Assembly: GCF_018866325.1 (NCBI RefSeq)
Contig: NZ_CP076457.1
Location: 5,677,001-5,741,000, forward strand
Length of the DNA: 64,000 nucleotides
Source of the DNA: Streptomyces sp. YPW6
Lineage (GTDB): Bacteria > Actinomycetota > Actinomycetes > Streptomycetales > Streptomycetaceae
Reading direction: 5' to 3'
The first letter of the stretch is position 1. Each line of letters begins with the position of its first letter. Shown one piece after another: positions 43,199-51,187 of this stretch. The notes under the pieces were generated by a model. The model saw only the letters and a list, made by a program, of their open reading frames with translations. It had not been told where the DNA came from and searched no databases. A program made the translations under genes and the position numbers.

Positions 43199-44286
43199 GA
43201 GGGCTCCCCGCTCCGCGCGGCGGTTGCCGGGCCCGCGGCGTCCTCGACCGGGTCCTGCCAGGAGGACAGCCCCAGCAGCCGGCTGCCCAGCGGGTTCAGC
43301 TCGGCCGTCGGGTAGCGCTTGGACTCGGGCAGCACCGGGTCGCCGACCAGGGTGCGGTTCCAGCGCGGGGTGCGCAGGTGGCGCCAGGACTCCACCCGGG
43401 ACTTGCGCAGCCGCTCGTGCTCCTCCAGCGCGGGCATCATCGACAGGTACTGCACGGCCCGCACCCCGTTCTCGGAGAGGTTGCGGGCCACCCCGTGGGC
43501 CAGCAGGCCGTTCCAGATGAGCAGGTCGCCGGGGCGCAGATCCGGCCGTACGACGGGGAGTTCGTCCCGGTCGACGGCGGGGCGCAACGGGTCCCGGTCC
43601 GCGGGCTGGGCGACCTTCCAGGCGTCGAACTGCCGGAACAGCTCCGGGCAGCACTGGAAGCCGCCCGTCTCCGGCCGGGTGTCGTTGAGCGCGATGATGC
43701 CCTGCACCCGCTGCGGCGGCACGGCGAGCGTGGTGTCGATGTCCCAGTGCAGCTCGATGTCGAAGCCCCGGTCCGTCGGCTCGATCAGCGCACGGTCGCG
43801 GTTGCCCCGGTTGGGCGGGTTGAGGTTGAGCCGGTCCAGGGTGACCCACAGCTCCTCGCAGTCCCACACGTCGACGAAGGCGTCGTACACCCGCTCCGAC
43901 TGCCGGTTGTCCCAGAGGAGTTGGTGGTGGTACGCCTCCACGAATCCGTAGATGTGCAGTTGCTGGTCCAGCTCGGAGCGCAGCGGCCGGTCCTCGTACC
44001 AGCTCTCCGGGCGGTCCGGGTCCAGGCCCTGGAACTCCCACGTGAAGTCCAGCAGTCGGCGGGCCGTCGCCGCCGGTATCGCCTCCCGGACGATGACGTA
44101 GCCGTAGCTCTGCCAGTGTGCGAAGTCCTCCTCGGACAGCACCCGCAGCGGACGCGACTTGTCGAGCTCCCGCAGCGCCGTCTGGGCGAGGTAGGCCTCG
44201 CCGTCCGCGCTGAAGTACGGGATGTCCGAGGCCGCGCGGTGCAGACGGGCCCGGCGGCGAGGGGCGGGGGTCGTCATGAGGTTCAT
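43180..44286 (-). CDS. Phytanoyl-CoA-dioxygenase (PhyH)-family Fe(II)/2-oxoglutarate oxygenase
   Basis: 368 aa from ATG with GAGGAG upstream. The iron facial triad is visible as His180-x-Asp182 (LHWDID) and distal His264 (NGLLAHGVARN), with an Arg candidate for 2-oxoglutarate downstream. YGYVIVREAIP is the usual PhyH opening. The enzyme likely hydroxylates an amino acid or amino-acyl-ACP. It is the first gene of the minus-strand operon, and its promoter region is shared with the aa:CP ligase operon and contains two dre-like boxes. Confidence 0.87.
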   Translation of the reverse strand: MNLMTTPAPRRRARLHRAASDIPYFSADGEAYLAQTALRELDKSRPLRVLSEEDFAHWQSYGYVIVREAIPAATARRLLDFTWEFQGLDPDRPESWYEDRPLRSELDQQLHIYGFVEAYHHQLLWDNRQSERVYDAFVDVWDCEELWVTLDRLNLNPPNRGNRDRALIEPTDRGFDIELHWDIDTTLAVPPQRVQGIIALNDTRPETGGFQCCPELFRQFDAWKVAQPADRDPLRPAVDRDELPVVRPDLRPGDLLIWNGLLAHGVARNLSENGVRAVQYLSMMPALEEHERLRKSRVESWRHLRTPRWNRTLVGDPVLPESKRYPTAELNPLGSRLLGLSSWQDPVEDAAGPATAARSGEPSCAASA

Positions 44287-44404
44287 GGCAGGTTCTTCTC
44301 CTCGGCCGGCCGCGCGGCGACCCCGGGGGAGCGGGGGCGCCACGGTCGGCGGGACGGATGGGAGTGCCGTGGTGCGAGGAGCCGTGACCACGTCGATCAG
44401 CAGG

Positions 44405-44420
44405 ATTGGTCCAGACCGCC
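44405..44420. promoter_or_regulatory. dre-like (DasR) box 1
   Basis: The core TGGTCCAGACC (44407-44417) matches the centre of the DasR-responsive element TGGTCTAGACCA and the classical chitinase direct repeat TGGTCCAGACCT. It lies 119 bp upstream of the PhyH start. Confidence 0.6.
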
Positions 44421-44508
44421 CGGACTGTCAAGTGCCCGGTACATATGGGGATATGGCATGCCGTCCCGTTCCCGGCGGCCACGGAACTGATACCTCTTGT
44501 TCGGAATT

Positions 44509-44524
44509 TTTGGTCTAGACAACA
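44509..44524. promoter_or_regulatory. dre-like (DasR) box 2
   Basis: The core TGGTCTAGACA (44511-44521) differs from the dre centre only at the last base. It lies 87 bp upstream of the ligase start and 104 bp from box 1. Confidence 0.58.
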
Positions 44525-44607
44525 GGTGAGCGACGGGCCTAGTGTCCAACTGCGTGGTCGGGTTCGTGACGACCTGTCAGCCCGCTTTTCCAGAAAGACG
44601 CGGTCTC

Positions 44608-45468
44608 ATGAACAGATCCAGCACCACCTCCCTTCCGGACATCGAGCTGAAGAGCCCCGGCCCCGGGCTGATCACGCTGGACCCGGTCCGCACCGCGCTG
44701 CTGTGGGGCCTGGACGACCTGCTGACCGGCCTGGCCGCGCAGCTCTCCGCTCCGGAGGTGGTGGGGCCGCCGCTGCTCTCCGTCGACGGACTGGCACGGC
44801 TGGACTTCTTCCGCAACTTCCCTCATCTCGGGGTCTCCGCAGGCCGGTTCGGCCCGGACGTGCTCGACGCTCTCGCCTCCGGCGGCTCCCCCCAGGACCT
44901 TCCGCTCGACCCGACCGGCCATGTGCTGCCGTCCGCGACCTGCTACGGACTGCTGCTCTCCCTGGAGGGCCAGGACGTCGGCGATGACGGGCTGCGGCTC
45001 TCGGCGGTCGGCCGCTGCTTCCGCAACGAGACCCACTACGACGGCCTGCGCCGCCTGTGGGGGTTCCACATGCGTGAGGTGCTCTATCTCGGAACCAAGG
45101 ACGGGGCCACCGAACACCAGGCGCGTGGAGGGGAGTTCGTCCAGGAAGTCGCCGGGCGGCTCGGCCTGACGCTGACCAGGGCGGCGGCCGACGACCCGTT
45201 CTACGACAACGGGGGCTCGCGGGCCCGCCTCATGGCGCTGGACCCGGTCAAGTACGAGTACAGCGCGCCCGACGGCACGGCGATCGCCTCCGTCAACCGG
45301 CACCGCAACTTCTTCGGCGAGCGGCTCGGCATCCGCGCCGGTTCCCACGGGCCCGCGTACAGCTCCTGCGTCGCCTTCGGCGTCGAGCGCTGGGTGCACG
45401 CGATGATCCTCGCCCACGGCACGGCCGAGCGGGCGCTGGAGCGGCTCCGGACCGCCACCGGGGCCTGA
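44608..45468 (+). CDS. Amino acid:[carrier protein] ligase (SerRS-like, stand-alone)
   Basis: 286 aa. Class II aminoacyl-tRNA-synthetase catalytic motifs are present: CFRNE (motif 2, 137-141) and GVERW (motif 3, 258-262), with GFHMREVLYLG and RHRNFFGERLGI between. Cys112, Glu157 and Cys254 lie where the zinc-binding Cys-Glu-Cys triad of Bradyrhizobium/Agrobacterium aa:CP ligases is found. The N-terminal tRNA-binding arm of SerRS is absent. These enzymes adenylate a small amino acid (glycine or alanine in known cases) and load it on the phosphopantetheine arm of a partner carrier protein. That carrier is the next gene. Confidence 0.88.
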   Translation: MNRSSTTSLPDIELKSPGPGLITLDPVRTALLWGLDDLLTGLAAQLSAPEVVGPPLLSVDGLARLDFFRNFPHLGVSAGRFGPDVLDALASGGSPQDLPLDPTGHVLPSATCYGLLLSLEGQDVGDDGLRLSAVGRCFRNETHYDGLRRLWGFHMREVLYLGTKDGATEHQARGGEFVQEVAGRLGLTLTRAAADDPFYDNGGSRARLMALDPVKYEYSAPDGTAIASVNRHRNFFGERLGIRAGSHGPAYSSCVAFGVERWVHAMILAHGTAERALERLRTATGA

Positions 45469-45534
45469 CGGCCACCCCGAGCGCCGCCCCCGGAGCGGCT
45501 CAGTCACCAGAACAGCAAGAGGAGCGATTTTCCC

Positions 45535-45786
45535 ATGGACCAGGTCTCAGCGTGGCTCCACGAGAAGAACCCGGGCCTCGACGGCCCGATCGGCGTGGAC
45601 GAGGACCTCATCGAGGCCCGCCTCATCGACTCGATGGACTTCCTGGAGTTCGTGGATCTCCTGGAGGAGATCTCGGGCGGCAGCATCGATCTGCAGGAGG
45701 TCACCATCGACGACTTCCGCACCCTCGCCCGCGTCAAGGAGCGCTTCCTCGACCCCGCCGGCCACGCGGAGGTCCCGGCCGGGTGA
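45535..45786 (+). CDS. Acyl carrier protein of the aa:CP ligase system
   Basis: 83 aa from ATG with AAGAGGAG 10 nt upstream. Acidic four-helix composition and the phosphopantetheine attachment motif LIDSMDFLEFVDLLEEI with Ser33. The spacing D-S-M-D-F is typical of the small carriers paired with aa:CP ligases. It lies between the ligase and a phosphopantetheinyl transferase, and its stop overlaps the latter's GTG. It should carry the activated amino acid to the PhyH and condensation-domain enzymes encoded on the other strand. Confidence 0.9.
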   Translation: MDQVSAWLHEKNPGLDGPIGVDEDLIEARLIDSMDFLEFVDLLEEISGGSIDLQEVTIDDFRTLARVKERFLDPAGHAEVPAG

Positions 45787-46670
45787 GCGAAGGACCCGGC
45801 CGGGCGGGCGGGGCGCCGGCCTCCTCCGGTGTCCCGCCCGCCGCGCACGGGAAGGGCGGGGACTCCCTCGCACTGGTCGCCACCACCGCCGAGGTGCTGG
45901 CCCACCCGGAGTTGGACGAGAGCCTGCTCGCCCCCTGGGAGCGGCGCCGGCTCGCGGGCGTCCGGGTGCCCGCCCGGCGCGACGACGTGCTGGCGGCCCG
46001 GCTGCTGCTGCGGCTCTGCGCCTCCCGGGTCACCGGGCTGCCACCGCGCGAGGTGGAGCCGGGCCAGCGCTGCCCCGGATGCGGGCGGGACGGGCACGGG
46101 CGGCCGTACCTCCCGGGCCACCCCGGTCTCGGCGCCGGTTTCAGCCATGCCGACGGTCTGGCCGCCGCGGTGGTCGGGCCGGGCCCGGTCGGTATCGACG
46201 TGGAGCCCCTGACCCGTCGGCCGGGGCCCACCTCCGTACTGCGACGGCTCCTGCCGCCCGGCGAGGTGGACGCCGCCTGCGCCGAGACCGAACCCGGTCC
46301 GGCGCTGCTGCGGTTGTGGGTCCGCCGGGAGGCGTTGTTCAAGGCCGGGCGGGACGACCTCCCGGTGACCACGTGGACGGACCGGCACCGCGGGGCCGTG
46401 GTGGCACTCGCCGGGGCCGCCGGGGCGGACGTGGACGGAGCCTCCGGGGTGGACAGGGCCGACGGGGCCGCCGGGACAAGCATGGACGGAGCCGCCGGAG
46501 CCGCCGGGACAGACTCGGACAGGGCCGCCGGAGCCGCCGGGACAAGCGCGGAGGGAGCCGCCGCGGCAGACGTGGACGGGGCCGCCGGGGTGGACGGAGC
46601 CTCCGGCGCGCTCGTGCCTCCGCTCAGCCCCGCTGCTTCCCCGCCCCCGGTTCCGCCGTCAGGTCGATGA
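45783..46670 (+). CDS. 4'-phosphopantetheinyl transferase (Sfp-like) with repetitive tail
   Basis: 295 aa from GTG overlapping the ACP stop by 4 bp. Sfp-type core: SHADGLAAAVVG, GIDVEPL with Asp139 and Glu141 as magnesium ligands, and LRLWVRREALFKA (W-x-x-[KR]-E-A-x-x-K, 179-188). A Cys-rich PGQRCPGCGRDGHGRPYL segment precedes it. It should convert the apo-ACP to the holo form. Residues about 212-285 are an Ala/Gly/Asp repeat (GAAGT, DGAAG variants) unlike the family. The end overlaps the 3' end of the convergent kstR gene by 47 bp. Confidence 0.88.
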   Translation: MSEGPGRAGGAPASSGVPPAAHGKGGDSLALVATTAEVLAHPELDESLLAPWERRRLAGVRVPARRDDVLAARLLLRLCASRVTGLPPREVEPGQRCPGCGRDGHGRPYLPGHPGLGAGFSHADGLAAAVVGPGPVGIDVEPLTRRPGPTSVLRRLLPPGEVDAACAETEPGPALLRLWVRREALFKAGRDDLPVTTWTDRHRGAVVALAGAAGADVDGASGVDRADGAAGTSMDGAAGAAGTDSDRAAGAAGTSAEGAAAADVDGAAGVDGASGALVPPLSPAASPPPVPPSGR

Positions 46671-47247
46671 GCCGGCAGACCGTCTCGATGTCGATCTTCA
46701 CCTGGGCGATCGACGCCCGGCCCGACAGCCAGGTGATCAGTGCCGAGTGCCAGGTGTGCTCGATGACCCGTACCGCGGAGAGCTGCTCCGGAGTCGGGTG
46801 CTCCAGGCCCATCGCGTCCAGGATGATCGCCGTGGTGAGCCGGGAGACCGTGTCCACCTCGGGGCTCACGCTGCGGTCCGCGAAGGTGAGCGCGCGGACC
46901 ATGGCGTCCGCGAGGTGCGGTTCGCGCTGCAGGGCGCGGAAGGCGCGCATCAGCGTCTCGGCCACCCGCTGGGCCGCGTCCTCGCCGGCCGGCGGGCGCT
47001 TGCGGAGCGTGGTGTGCAGGTGCTGGAGCTGGTCCTGCATGGTCGCGACCAGCAGATGGATCTTGGACGGGAAGTAGCGGTAGAGCGTGCCCAGCGCGAC
47101 CCCGGCGGCCTCGGCCACCTCCCGCATCTGCACCGCCTCGAACCCGCCCCGGCTCGCCAGCTGGGCACTGGCGTGCAGGATGCGGCGGCGACGAGCCTCC
47201 TGGCGCTCGGTCAGCGCAGGCGCTGCCGGTCTGGCGTCCGCGGTCAT
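46624..47247 (-). CDS. kstR: TetR-family regulator, KstR-like (sterol catabolism repressor)
   Basis: 207 aa from ATG with GGGGAC upstream. The N-terminal DNA-binding region (RRRRILHASAQLASRGG, EAVQMREVAEAAGVALGTLYRYFPSKIHLLVATM) is almost the sequence I recall for M. tuberculosis KstR (EAVQMRAVADRADVAVGTLYRYFPSKVHLLV). The C-terminal domain keeps HTWHSALITWLSGRAS. KstR represses cholesterol genes and is released by a 3-oxo-cholestenoyl-CoA ligand. Two KstR-like boxes lie 174-209 bp upstream, between this gene and the divergent glycosyltransferase, so autoregulation is likely. It probably controls the boxes at cyp125, fadA5, SCP-x and the MaoC operon. Confidence 0.88.
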   Translation of the reverse strand: MTADARPAAPALTERQEARRRRILHASAQLASRGGFEAVQMREVAEAAGVALGTLYRYFPSKIHLLVATMQDQLQHLHTTLRKRPPAGEDAAQRVAETLMRAFRALQREPHLADAMVRALTFADRSVSPEVDTVSRLTTAIILDAMGLEHPTPEQLSAVRVIEHTWHSALITWLSGRASIAQVKIDIETVCRLIDLTAEPGAGKQRG

Positions 47248-47421
47248 GCTGTCCCCGTTCCACGATCCATGATCCATGGCTTGATCCGCCCGGACGGGCG
47301 AAACGAGCCGTCCGGGCGCGGACAGCATGCCAGGGCGTCCGTCGTGGCGCGAATCACCTGATCCGGCCGTTCCGCCGACGCTACCTGCCGGTAGATTCGA
47401 CGCACGTCGAGCGATCAAGTA

Positions 47422-47456
47422 GGAAACTCGTTCCAGCGAGTCTGAAACTTGTTCTA
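47422..47456. promoter_or_regulatory. Two KstR-like boxes between kstR and the glycosyltransferase
   Basis: Box one, GGAAACTCGTTCCA (47422-47435), matches seven of eight fixed KstR positions. Box two, TGAAACTTGTTCTA (47443-47456), matches all eight. Their starts are 21 bp apart, about two helical turns, so two dimers could bind the same face. Confidence 0.75.
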
Positions 47457-47510
47457 GATTAGCGCGACCGGTTACGCTCCGGCGAACACGCAGTCAGAAG
47501 GGGGCCGAGT

Positions 47511-48824
47511 GTGACCGCTGAGGCCGTAGAGACAGGCCCCCGCACGGGCGACGGCAGCTCCGCCGGGACCGGCGACCGGCCGTTGCGCATCGCACTCCTC
47601 ACATACAAGGGCAATCCTTTCTGCGGCGGCCAGGGCGTCTACGTCCGCCACCTCGGGCGCGAGCTGGCCCGCCTGGGGCACAGCGTCGAAGTGATCGGCG
47701 CGCAGCCCTACCCGGTGCTCGACGAGGGCGTCCCGCTGACCGAGCTGCCCAGCCTCGACCTCTACCGGCAGCCCGACCCCTTCCGCACCCCGAAGCGCGG
47801 CGAGTACCGCGACTGGATCGACCTCGCCGAGGTCGCCACCATGTGGACCGGCGGCTTCCCGGAGCCGCTCACCTTCAGCCTGCGCGCCCGCCGCCACCTG
47901 CTGGCCCGGCGCGGCGATTTCGACGTGGTCCACGACAACCAGACCCTCGGCTACGGGCTCCTCGGCGACCTCGGGGCCCCGCTCGTGACGACGATCCACC
48001 ACCCCATCACCGTGGACCGCAGGCTCGACCTGGCCGCCGCGGCCGGTCGCCGCCGACGTGCCTCCGTACGCCGCTGGTACGCCTTCACCCGCATGCAGAA
48101 GCGGGTCGCCCGCAAGCTGGACACGGTCCTCACCGTCTCCGGTTCCTCCCGCGACGAGATCGTCGAGGACCTCGGCGTGCGCCAGGACCGGATCAGCGTC
48201 GTCCATATCGGCGCCGACACCGACCTGTGGTCGCCCGACCCCGCCGTCCCCGAGGTGCCGGGCCGCATCGTCACCACCTCCAGCGCCGACGTCCCCCTCA
48301 AGGGGCTCGTCCACCTCGTCGACGCGCTCGCCAAACTCCGCACCGAGAACCCCGCCGCCCACCTGGTCGTCGTCGGCAAGCGCGCCGAGGACGGGCCCGT
48401 GGCCCGCGCGATCGAGCGGCACGGGCTCGCGGACGCCGTCGAGTTCGTCAAGGGCATCAGCGACGCCGAGCTGGTCGACCTGGTGCGCAGCGCCCAGGTC
48501 TCCTGTGTGCCCTCGCTGTACGAAGGTTTCTCGCTGCCCGCCGCCGAGGCCATGGCCACCGGCACCCCGCTCGTCGCCACCACCGGCGGAGCGATCCCCG
48601 AGGTCTCCGGGCGCGACGGGGAGACCTGTCTCGCGGTGGAGCCCGGAGACGCGGACGCGCTGGCCGGTGCGCTGGCCCGGCTGCTGGCCGACCCGGAGCT
48701 GCGCGCCCGGCTCGGCACGGCGGGCCGTGACCGGGTGCTGGCCAACTTCACCTGGGCCCGGGCGGCCGCCGGAACGGCCGAGCTGTACCGTCAGGCGATC
48801 ACCGCCCGCGGAGTCCGCAGGTGA
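47511..48824 (+). CDS. GT4-family glycosyltransferase
   Basis: 437 aa from GTG. GT-B fold: N-terminal LLTYKGNPFCGGQGVYVRHLGRELARLGH, middle TVSGSSRDEIVEDLGV, and C-terminal E-x7-E donor site in VPSLYEGFSLPAAEAMATGTPLVATTGGAIPEV. It resembles retaining mannosyl/glucosyl-transferases of lipid or secondary-metabolite glycosylation. It forms an operon with a methyltransferase and a cyclase-fold protein. KstR-like boxes 55 bp upstream suggest that KstR affects this operon. Confidence 0.87.
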   Translation: MTAEAVETGPRTGDGSSAGTGDRPLRIALLTYKGNPFCGGQGVYVRHLGRELARLGHSVEVIGAQPYPVLDEGVPLTELPSLDLYRQPDPFRTPKRGEYRDWIDLAEVATMWTGGFPEPLTFSLRARRHLLARRGDFDVVHDNQTLGYGLLGDLGAPLVTTIHHPITVDRRLDLAAAAGRRRRASVRRWYAFTRMQKRVARKLDTVLTVSGSSRDEIVEDLGVRQDRISVVHIGADTDLWSPDPAVPEVPGRIVTTSSADVPLKGLVHLVDALAKLRTENPAAHLVVVGKRAEDGPVARAIERHGLADAVEFVKGISDAELVDLVRSAQVSCVPSLYEGFSLPAAEAMATGTPLVATTGGAIPEVSGRDGETCLAVEPGDADALAGALARLLADPELRARLGTAGRDRVLANFTWARAAAGTAELYRQAITARGVRR

Positions 48825-48912
48825 CCGCCGTCCCCCGGGCGGCCGCGCGCCCCCGGGCGAGCGTGGACCCGCTCGTCGCAACCCGTACCTCCGACCTCGA
48901 AGGCAGGCCCTC

Positions 48913-49644
48913 GTGCTGACCGTCGACTTCACCCGCTTCCCGCTCGCCGCCGGCGACCGAGTGCTCGATCTGGGCTGCGGTGCCGGCCGGCATGCCTTCG
49001 AGTGCTATCGGCGCGGAGCTCAGGTCGTGGCCCTCGACCGGAACGGCGAGGAGATCCGCGAGGTCGCCACGTGGTTCGCCGCGATGAAGGAGGCCGGCGA
49101 GGCCCCCGAGGGCGCCACCGCCACCGCGATGGAGGGCGACGCCCTCAACCTGCCGTTCCCCGACGACTCCTTCGACGTCGTGATCATCTCCGAGGTCATG
49201 GAGCACATCCCGGACGACAAGGGCGTCCTCGCCGAGATGGTCCGGGTGCTCAAACCGGGCGGCCGGATAGCCATCACCGTCCCGCGCTACGGCCCCGAGA
49301 AGATCTGCTGGGCCCTCTCCGACGCGTACCACGAGGTCGAGGGCGGCCACATCCGTATCTACAAGGCCGACCAGCTCCTCGCCCGGATCCGCGAGGCCGG
49401 CCTCAAGCCGTACGGCACCCACCACGCGCACGCCCTGCACGCGCCGTACTGGTGGCTCAAGTGCGCCTTCGGCGTCGACAACGACAAGGCCCTGCCGGTG
49501 CGGGCGTACCACAAGCTGCTGGTCTGGGACATCATGAAGAAGCCGCTCGCGACCCGGGTCGCCGAGCAACTCCTCAACCCGGTCGTCGGCAAGAGCTTCG
49601 TCGCGTACGCCACCAAGCCGCACCTTCCGAAGGCCGAGGCGTGA
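48913..49644 (+). CDS. Class I SAM-dependent methyltransferase
   Basis: 243 aa from GTG with GAAGGCAGG upstream. SAM-binding motif I is RVLDLGCGAGRHAFE, with the acidic residue of motif II in VVALDRN, then EGDALNLPFPDDSFDVVIISEVMEHIPD and LKPGGRIAITVPR. This is the ubiquinone/menaquinone-type small-molecule methyltransferase pattern. The C-terminal HAPYWWLKCAFGV segment is characteristic of the family found in this three-gene context. It overlaps the next gene by 4 bp. The substrate is unknown. Confidence 0.88.
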   Translation: MLTVDFTRFPLAAGDRVLDLGCGAGRHAFECYRRGAQVVALDRNGEEIREVATWFAAMKEAGEAPEGATATAMEGDALNLPFPDDSFDVVIISEVMEHIPDDKGVLAEMVRVLKPGGRIAITVPRYGPEKICWALSDAYHEVEGGHIRIYKADQLLARIREAGLKPYGTHHAHALHAPYWWLKCAFGVDNDKALPVRAYHKLLVWDIMKKPLATRVAEQLLNPVVGKSFVAYATKPHLPKAEA

Positions 49645-50714
49645 GCACTCCCGAACAGACCGAACACCTCGTTCTGCCGGGCGTCCTGACGGCGTCCCAG
49701 GCCGCCGAGACGGTCGCCGCGATCGCCGCCGTACAGCGGGAGGACGGGGCGCTGCCCTGGTTCCGGGGGCATCACCTCGACCCGTGGGACCACACCGAGG
49801 CCGCGATGGCCCTGGACGCGGCCGGCGCGCACGAGGCCGCCGCCCGCGCCTACGAGTGGCTCGCCCGCAACCAGAACGGCGACGGGTCCTGGTACGCCGC
49901 TTACCACGACGGCGATCCGCGGCAGCCGACCGACCGCAGCCGGGAGAGCAACTTCTGCGCGTACGTGGCCGTGGGCGTCTGGCACCACTACCTCGCCACC
50001 GGCGACGAGGCGTTCGTCGACCGGATGTGGCCCACGGTCTACGCGGCGATCGAGTTCGTGCTCCGGCTCCAGCAGCCCGGTGGCCAGATCGGCTGGAAGC
50101 GGGAGCCGGACGGCACTCCGGTCGACGACGCGCTGCTGACCGGTTCCTCCTCGATCCACCAGGCGCTGCGCTGTGCGCTGGCCATCGCCGAGCGGCGCGA
50201 GGAGCCGCAGCCCGACTGGGAGTTGGCGACCGGGGCACTGGCCCACGCGATCCGCAGGCACCCCGAGCGCTTCCTCGACAAGAACCGCTACTCGATGGAC
50301 TGGTACTACCCGGTCCTCGGCGGCGCGGTCACCGGGGACGAGGCGACCAACCGCATCCAGGAGGGCTGGGACCGCTTCGTCGTCCCCGGCCTCGGGGTGC
50401 GCTGTGTGCTGCCCAACCCCTGGGTGACCGGCGGAGAGAGCTGCGAACTCGCCCTGGCCCTCTGGATGACGGGGGAGTCGGACCGGGCCCTGGAGATCCT
50501 GCAGTCCATCCAGCATCTGCGCGCCGACGGCGGGCTGTACTGGACGGGGTACGTCTTCGAGGGCGACAAGGCCGTCTGGCCGGAGGAGCTGACCACCTGG
50601 ACGGCGGGCTCCCTGCTGCTCGCGGTGGCCGCGCTCGGGGGGGACGAGGCGACCACCGCGGTCTTCGGCGGCGAGCGGCTGCCGGTCGGCCTGGAGCCGG
50701 ACTGCTGCCGCTGA
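49641..50714 (+). CDS. Prenyltransferase/terpene-cyclase-fold protein (alpha/alpha toroid)
   Basis: 357 aa from GTG overlapping the methyltransferase stop (GTGA). It has repeated helical pairs with W/F-rich turns: ALPWFRGHHLDPWDHTEAAMAL, ARNQNGDGSWYAAYHDG, FVLRLQQPGGQIGWK and GGLYWTGYVFEGD. This is the alpha/alpha-barrel of squalene-cyclase-like and glycosidase-like proteins. There is no signal peptide and no DxDD motif. Coupling to a glycosyltransferase and a methyltransferase suggests a role in assembling one lipid or terpenoid-type metabolite. Confidence 0.82.
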   Translation: MSTPEQTEHLVLPGVLTASQAAETVAAIAAVQREDGALPWFRGHHLDPWDHTEAAMALDAAGAHEAAARAYEWLARNQNGDGSWYAAYHDGDPRQPTDRSRESNFCAYVAVGVWHHYLATGDEAFVDRMWPTVYAAIEFVLRLQQPGGQIGWKREPDGTPVDDALLTGSSSIHQALRCALAIAERREEPQPDWELATGALAHAIRRHPERFLDKNRYSMDWYYPVLGGAVTGDEATNRIQEGWDRFVVPGLGVRCVLPNPWVTGGESCELALALWMTGESDRALEILQSIQHLRADGGLYWTGYVFEGDKAVWPEELTTWTAGSLLLAVAALGGDEATTAVFGGERLPVGLEPDCCR

Positions 50715-50737
50715 GCACCGCCGGGGGCGGCGCCGGT

Positions 50738-51028
50738 TCAGCGACGGATCCGGCCCGCCACGGCGTGCCCGATGAAGAGGTAGACCGCCGCCGCGAGACC
50801 GTACCCGGCGACGACGTTCGCCCAGGCCCGGTCGAACGTGAACAGGTCGTACGACCAGCCGGCCAGCCAGCGGGCCGCGTCGTGCACCCACTGCACGAAG
50901 TCGTTGCCGCGGTTGGCGTCCAGCAGGTACATCAGGATCCAGAGGATGATGATGAAGGCCAAGATGTCGGCCACGACGGCGATGACACGTGCCGCTGAGC
51001 TGCTTCCTGAACGGGTTCTGGGAGACAT
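50738..51028 (-). CDS. Small two-helix membrane protein, 96 aa
   Basis: Two hydrophobic helices (about residues 15-40, VIAVVADILAFIIILWILMYLL, and 67-88, WANVVAGYGLAAAVYLFIGHAV) are separated by a polar loop (DANRGNDFVQWVHDAARWLAGWSYDLF). Short basic ends suggest both termini face the cytoplasm. I recall similar small proteins in other Streptomyces, without known function. It is convergent with the cyclase-fold gene. Confidence 0.78.
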   Translation of the reverse strand: MSPRTRSGSSSAARVIAVVADILAFIIILWILMYLLDANRGNDFVQWVHDAARWLAGWSYDLFTFDRAWANVVAGYGLAAAVYLFIGHAVAGRIRR

Positions 51029-51187
51029 GGAGCTCTGGTTGCCGCTTTACCGAGGGTGAAACCCGGAGGGCCCGCGCCGGGTGGCCGTCCGGGGAACGGG
51101 CGCGTCCGGGCGGAAGCGCCGGGAAGGGCCTCCCGCACCGGGCGGATATCAGGATGGTCATCCCGGGATCCGCGGTTAGAGTGCCGC

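Noticed and set aside
40089-46670. Considered as part of a large NRPS/PKS cluster
   Set aside because: No adenylation, ketosynthase or thioesterase domain occurs in the window; neighbours on both sides belong to other systems.
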